A stretch of DNA of 64,000 bases, taken from assembly GCF_025947305.1 (NCBI RefSeq), contig NZ_CP110009.1, positions 62,001-126,000 on the forward strand, read 5' to 3'. Position numbers and translations under genes: made by a program. Each line of letters begins with the position of its first letter. Within the stretch, counting starts at the first letter, position 1. Below the pieces are notes generated by a model that worked only from the letters and a program-made list of their open reading frames with translations, did no database searches and was not told the origin of the DNA. This DNA is from Flavobacterium sp. N3904 (GTDB lineage: Bacteria; Bacteroidota; Bacteroidia; Flavobacteriales; Flavobacteriaceae). Below are positions 60,717-64,000 of this stretch, one piece after another.

Positions 60717-62003
60717 ATGATCTATAAAAGAAGTAGTCAGCTTTTTGCTGAAGCAGAAAAAGTAATCCCTGGAGGAGTAAATTCACCAGTAAGAGCTTTC
60801 AAAGCCGTGGGTGGAACTCCAATATTTGTAAAAAGTGCCAAAGGAGCGTATTTGTATGATGAAGACGGAAACCGATTAATCGATTATATCAATTCATGGG
60901 GGCCAATGATTTTGGGTCATGCCTACGAACCTGTGGTCGAAGCTGTAATCGAAAAAGCCAAATTAGGAACATCTTTCGGGATGCCAACAGAATTGGAAAC
61001 CCAAATTGCAGCACTTGCCGTTTCGATGGTTCCAAATATTGATAAAATCCGTTTTGTGAATTCCGGGACAGAGGCTTGTATGAGTGCCGTGCGTTTGGCT
61101 CGTGGATTTACCAAAAGAGACAAAATTATCAAGTTCGCTGGTTGTTATCACGGTCATTCCGATTCGTTTTTGATTCAGGCAGGTAGTGGAGCGGTTACTT
61201 TTGGAACACCAAACAGTCCTGGTGTAACCGCAGGAACGGCTAAAGACACTTTACTTGCCAAATACAATGATTTGGATAATGTGAAGACTTTGATTGAAGC
61301 AAACAAAAATGAAATTGCAGCTATAATTGTAGAACCCGTTGCCGGAAACATGGGATGCATTCCACCAGTTAAAGGATTTCTAGAAGGATTACGTGAGTTG
61401 TGTACGGCCAACGGAATTTTATTGATTTTTGATGAGGTAATGACAGGCTTTAGATTGGCCAGAGGCGGAGTTCAGGAATTGTTCAACATCAATGCAGACA
61501 TCGTTTGTTTCGGAAAAGTAATTGGTGGTGGTTTACCTGTTGGAGCTTTTGCAGCACGTGCCGAAATTATGAATTTCTTAGCGCCATTAGGGCCTGTTTA
61601 TCAAGCAGGAACTTTGTCTGGAAATCCATTGGCTATGGCAGCTGGATTGGCGATGTTGCAGGCATTGGACAATGATCGTGAAATTTTCAAAAGGCTGGAA
61701 GAAAAAACGGCATATCTAGGAGCTGGAATCGAAAGGGTTTTGAAAGCCAATAATGTTAATTTTACAATCAACAGAATTGGTTCTATGATTTCGGTTCATT
61801 TTGATGCCAATCCAGTGATTGATTTTCAATCTGCTGCTGCAGGTGATAATGAAACTTTCAAGAAATTCTTCCACGGATTGGTTGTCGAAGGGGTCTATAT
61901 CGCGCCATCGGCGTATGAAACTTGGTTTATCACCGATGCACTAACCTATGAAGACTTAGATTTTACTATTAATGCAATAGATAAAGTTTCTAAAACGTTC
62001 TAA
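60717..62003 (+). CDS. hemL: Glutamate-1-semialdehyde 2,1-aminomutase
   Basis: A 428-residue PLP enzyme of the C5 haem pathway that makes 5-aminolevulinate. I start at the ATG 60717-60719; the longer frame adds 15 residues that merely translate the octad repeat. [20 protein letters not shown] opens the domain, [16 protein letters not shown] binds cofactor, and Lys267 in [16 protein letters not shown] is the PLP lysine (E. coli Lys265). Confidence 0.97.
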   Translation: MIYKRSSQLFAEAEKVIPGGVNSPVRAFKAVGGTPIFVKSAKGAYLYDEDGNRLIDYINSWGPMILGHAYEPVVEAVIEKAKLGTSFGMPTELETQIAALAVSMVPNIDKIRFVNSGTEACMSAVRLARGFTKRDKIIKFAGCYHGHSDSFLIQAGSGAVTFGTPNSPGVTAGTAKDTLLAKYNDLDNVKTLIEANKNEIAAIIVEPVAGNMGCIPPVKGFLEGLRELCTANGILLIFDEVMTGFRLARGGVQELFNINADIVCFGKVIGGGLPVGAFAARAEIMNFLAPLGPVYQAGTLSGNPLAMAAGLAMLQALDNDREIFKRLEEKTAYLGAGIERVLKANNVNFTINRIGSMISVHFDANPVIDFQSAAAGDNETFKKFFHGLVVEGVYIAPSAYETWFITDALTYEDLDFTINAIDKVSKTF

Positions 62004-62026
62004 ATAACGCCAAATAATAAAACACG

Positions 62027-62076
62027 AATTCCACTAATTAGCACGAATCTATTTGTGTTTATTAGTGGAATTTTTT
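62027..62076 (+). terminator. Terminator after hemL
   Basis: AATTCCACTAAT (62027-62038) and ATTAGTGGAATT (62061-62072) form a 12-bp perfect stem followed by T6. Inside, GCACGAAT/ATTTGTG words can extend the pairing. The stem is also close to the convergent Spy-like gene end. Confidence 0.85.
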
Positions 62077-62108
62077 GTTTGACTTTTGAAAAGAAATGGA
62101 ATTATGCT

Positions 62109-62540
62109 CTACATTCCTGCTCTTCTTTCTTTCATTTTTTCTTTATTCTCAGCTCTTAAGTCAATCCATTTTTGATATTGATCGGCAGATAAAACGGATT
62201 TCATTTTAGCTTCGGTATCTGCTTTTTCGGCTTGCATGGTGTTTTTAAAGGCAGTTCTTTCTTCTGTAGTCATTCTGTCTCCACTGGCTTTACGGGTATC
62301 TTTTTGAGCTTTCAGATCTTGTGCTTTGGCACTTTTCTCTGCTAAAATTTTACCAACTGCTTCTTGTTGTTTGACATCCAAACCTAATTCTTTGGTTAAG
62401 TAAGCCAAATGTTTTTGTTGGCGTTGCTCTGGAGTCATTTTTTCTATATTTGCTCGGTTGGGTTTTGGAGTCGCTTCTTGTGCAAATCCTGATATTCCCA
62501 TTACTAATACTAAGGCAATAATTAAATTTTTCATTTTCAT
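62109..62540 (-). CDS. Small exported Spy/DUF4890-like helical protein
   Basis: A 143-residue exported protein with a signal peptide (KNLIIALVLVMGISGFAQ). The mature part is helical and rich in Lys, Glu and Gln, with the TPEQRQQKHLAYLTKELGL and LSADQYQKWIDLRAENKEK patterns of LTXXQ/Spy-like and DUF4890 proteins. These may act as periplasmic chaperones or metal-stress proteins. The initiating Met could be residue 1 or 3. Confidence 0.85.
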   Translation of the reverse strand: MKMKNLIIALVLVMGISGFAQEATPKPNRANIEKMTPEQRQQKHLAYLTKELGLDVKQQEAVGKILAEKSAKAQDLKAQKDTRKASGDRMTTEERTAFKNTMQAEKADTEAKMKSVLSADQYQKWIDLRAENKEKMKERRAGM

Positions 62541-62628
62541 TTATTTTTAAGTTATAGGGATAAGATGAATGTAAGAAGCAAAGGTTTAATACTTTAACGT
62601 TAATTTAATAAATTCGGTTATTCGTTAT

Positions 62629-62657
62629 TTGAATTTAAAAAGGGTGTACTATCTTTG
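62629..62657 (+). promoter_or_regulatory. Promoter of a leaderless GTG gene
   Basis: TTG (62629-62631), 18-nt spacer, TATCTTTG (62650-62657). Both boxes fit well. The start point falls at about 62662-62664, on the GTG start codon of the next gene. Confidence 0.8.
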
Positions 62658-62661
62658 CGCC

Positions 62662-63036
62662 GTGAAAAACCTCGTATTCATACTTATCATAGCTATTTTT
62701 CTAAAGCCGATTTTTCCGGTTATAGAATATGTGGTTAATTATGAATACATCTCAAAAGTACTTTGCGAAAACAAGGCAAAGCCAATGATGCACTGTAACG
62801 GTAAATGTCATCTGATGAAAGAATTGGCCAAAGCTGCCGAAAACGAAAAGCCTGCTTCTTCTGATAAAAAAGGATATTCTCCTGTTCTTGAAGTGTTGTT
62901 TTTTCAGGAAATCAACTCTTTTGCAATCGCTTCTTTTTCTTTTTTAGATAAAGAAAACAGCAGCAATGCTTATTCTAATTCATATTCCAATTCTCATTTG
63001 GAGTCCGTTTTTCGACCACCCATTTTTATTTCTTAG
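62662..63036 (+). CDS. Small Cys-containing membrane protein, possible copper handling
   Basis: A 124-residue protein. I start at GTG 62662-62664 because the longer frame from the TTG 62629 begins inside the promoter. One hydrophobic segment (NLVFILIIAIFLKPIFPVI) is followed by an exported part with VLCENK and MMHCNGKCHLMKELAK, a CxxxC motif common in Bacteroidota proteins near TonB-receptor and copper genes as I recall. The tail (NSYSNSHLESVFRPPIFIS) ends in Ser. The link to copper is an inference. Confidence 0.75.
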   Translation: MKNLVFILIIAIFLKPIFPVIEYVVNYEYISKVLCENKAKPMMHCNGKCHLMKELAKAAENEKPASSDKKGYSPVLEVLFFQEINSFAIASFSFLDKENSSNAYSNSYSNSHLESVFRPPIFIS

Positions 63037-63139
63037 ATTTTATTAAAACACCGTGTCAATTGTCGCAAATGATATTCATTATTTGTGCACACTTTCGCGC
63101 ACGCATCAATTCTAAATAATTTAAGAATAAAAAACAATA

Positions 63140-63940
63140 ATGAAAAACACAATAAACAAAGCAATTGCTGTAATGGCAATGGTTGCTGTAGTATCAGCAT
63201 GTTCAAACAATAATGACGAAGTTATCACTGGAACCGGTAAATTGGGCGTAGAATTTGACAATGCCTTCGGATCAAATGACTTGATTTTAACGAGTCAAAC
63301 CAACACCACCTCACAAGGAGAAGTATTAAAAATAAGCAGCGTAAAATACATTATTAGCAATATTGTTTTGACCAAAGAAGACGGAACTACCCTTACTTAT
63401 CCAAAAAGCTCCAGCTATTTCATTGTTGATGAAGCTACTGCAGACAGTCATGAAATCGAATTGGAAAATATCCCGGCCGGGAATTACACCAAAATAAAAT
63501 TCGGAATCGGAGTAGACAAAGCGCAATGGGAATTGGGAGTAACTGGACAAGGTGATTTTTTGGCAAAAGCACAAGATGCCGGAATGTTGTGGAGTTGGTC
63601 TGCTGGGTATAAATTCGTGGCTTTTGAGGGAACTTTCACTTCTGCTACTGTGACTACAGATACTTCTTTTATGGTGCATACAGGACAAACAGGAACCGAT
63701 TACAATTATACAGAAGTAACTTTGAATTTGCCTACAAATGCAATGGTAAGAACTACAATCACTCCAGATATTCACATCATTGCCAATGTAGCTAAAATCA
63801 TTGACGGGACCAATAAAATCAAGCTTTCAGACAACAATATGGGAGGTATGGGTGCCATGATTATGGGCGGTTCACAATTGCCTTTGATTACCACAAATTT
63901 AAACGGAATGTTCTCAGTAGCTCACGTACACAACGACTAA
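63140..63940 (+). CDS. MbnP-like lipoprotein
   Basis: A 266-residue lipoprotein. The signal KAIAVMAMVAVVSAC has the lipidated Cys at 21. The domain KLGVEFDNAFGSNDLIL, KISSVKYIISNIVLTKEDG, HEIELENIPAGNYTKIKFGIGVD and AGMLWSWSAGYKFVAFEG matches the MbnP family, which works with the MbnH di-haem peroxidase in copper and methanobactin systems. The usual partner would lie just beyond the window. A GGMGAMIMGG loop near the end is Met-rich and could bind copper. Confidence 0.88.
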   Translation: MKNTINKAIAVMAMVAVVSACSNNNDEVITGTGKLGVEFDNAFGSNDLILTSQTNTTSQGEVLKISSVKYIISNIVLTKEDGTTLTYPKSSSYFIVDEATADSHEIELENIPAGNYTKIKFGIGVDKAQWELGVTGQGDFLAKAQDAGMLWSWSAGYKFVAFEGTFTSATVTTDTSFMVHTGQTGTDYNYTEVTLNLPTNAMVRTTITPDIHIIANVAKIIDGTNKIKLSDNNMGGMGAMIMGGSQLPLITTNLNGMFSVAHVHND

Positions 63941-64000
63941 CAGGATGCTGAAGTTTTAGGAGCAGACGATTTGTTTTCATAACAATTGTCCTCCCGCTAT
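63941..64000. other. Right edge without a recognisable start
   Basis: The last 60 nt contain no convincing start of the next gene; a short ATG frame at 63945 stops after four codons. Confidence 0.5.

Noticed and set aside
62629..62661. TTG start of the small Cys-containing membrane protein
   Set aside because: The TTG and following bases form a near-consensus promoter.

Overview
The window looks like chromosomal DNA of a member of Bacteroidota, most likely a Flavobacterium-like flavobacterium. The evidence is low G+C with AT-rich gaps, promoters of the TTG/TAnnTTTG type, translation starts that mostly lack Shine-Dalgarno sequences, and Bacteroidota-specific families (Porin_10-type barrel, DUF3467, DUF2851, DUF3667, MbnP-like lipoprotein, S21 with an exceptional Shine-Dalgarno). 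There is no phage, insertion sequence, CRISPR array or rRNA operon. Most of the window is housekeeping sequence on the minus strand.

Layout. 1-7 kb: MoxR ATPase, a SurA-like prolyl isomerase, a lipoprotein alpha-amylase of strikingly archaeal type, and release factor RF3. 7-23 kb (minus strand): the transcription/translation block, read as tRNA-Thr(TGT), tRNA-Tyr, tRNA-Thr(GGT), tuf, tRNA-Trp, secE, nusG, rplK, rplA, rplJ, rplL, rpoB, rpoC, DUF3467, preceded by rpsU, xerC and hpf. 23-37 kb: acyl-CoA dehydrogenase, HhH protein, amino-acid permease, PspC, DUF2851, exonuclease, cystathionine beta-synthase-like enzyme, putative porin, rnhB, lipB, a lipoprotein and lysS. 37-39 kb: a two-gene AAA ATPase plus RloB module resembling abortive-infection systems, bracketed by two almost identical copies of a terminator hairpin. 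39-45 kb: nadB-nadA, a large unrecognised Cys-rich protein, DUF3667 and another membrane protein. 45-55 kb: a low-oxygen and nitrosative-stress neighbourhood with an Rrf2 regulator, nrdG, a split nrdD, ric, cytochrome c, an outer-membrane barrel, an exported acetolactate decarboxylase and a truncated globin. 55-64 kb: DUF4136, hutU, DUF5522, a tiny HExxH protein, an ACC-deaminase-like enzyme, a glucosaminidase with LysM, hemL, a Spy-like protein, and a small Cys-containing membrane protein plus an MbnP-like lipoprotein that may handle copper.

The points that most deserve a second look are these. (1) The glycyl-radical tail of NrdD is encoded by a separate 55-codon gene, and the gap between the two parts holds a nested repeat. 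(2) The ATPase/RloB module sits between duplicated terminators and has its own promoter and operator-like palindrome. (3) The gaps hold a family of degenerate tandem repeats with strict 7- or 8-bp periods, plus hairpin elements and 18-bp palindromes that occur more than once. (4) The amylase appears to be an interdomain transfer. (5) Several regulatory layouts are compact: a promoter inside a terminator ahead of the tRNA operon, a leaderless GTG gene, and a full Shine-Dalgarno on rpsU. Family assignments come from motifs read by eye; no database search was run.
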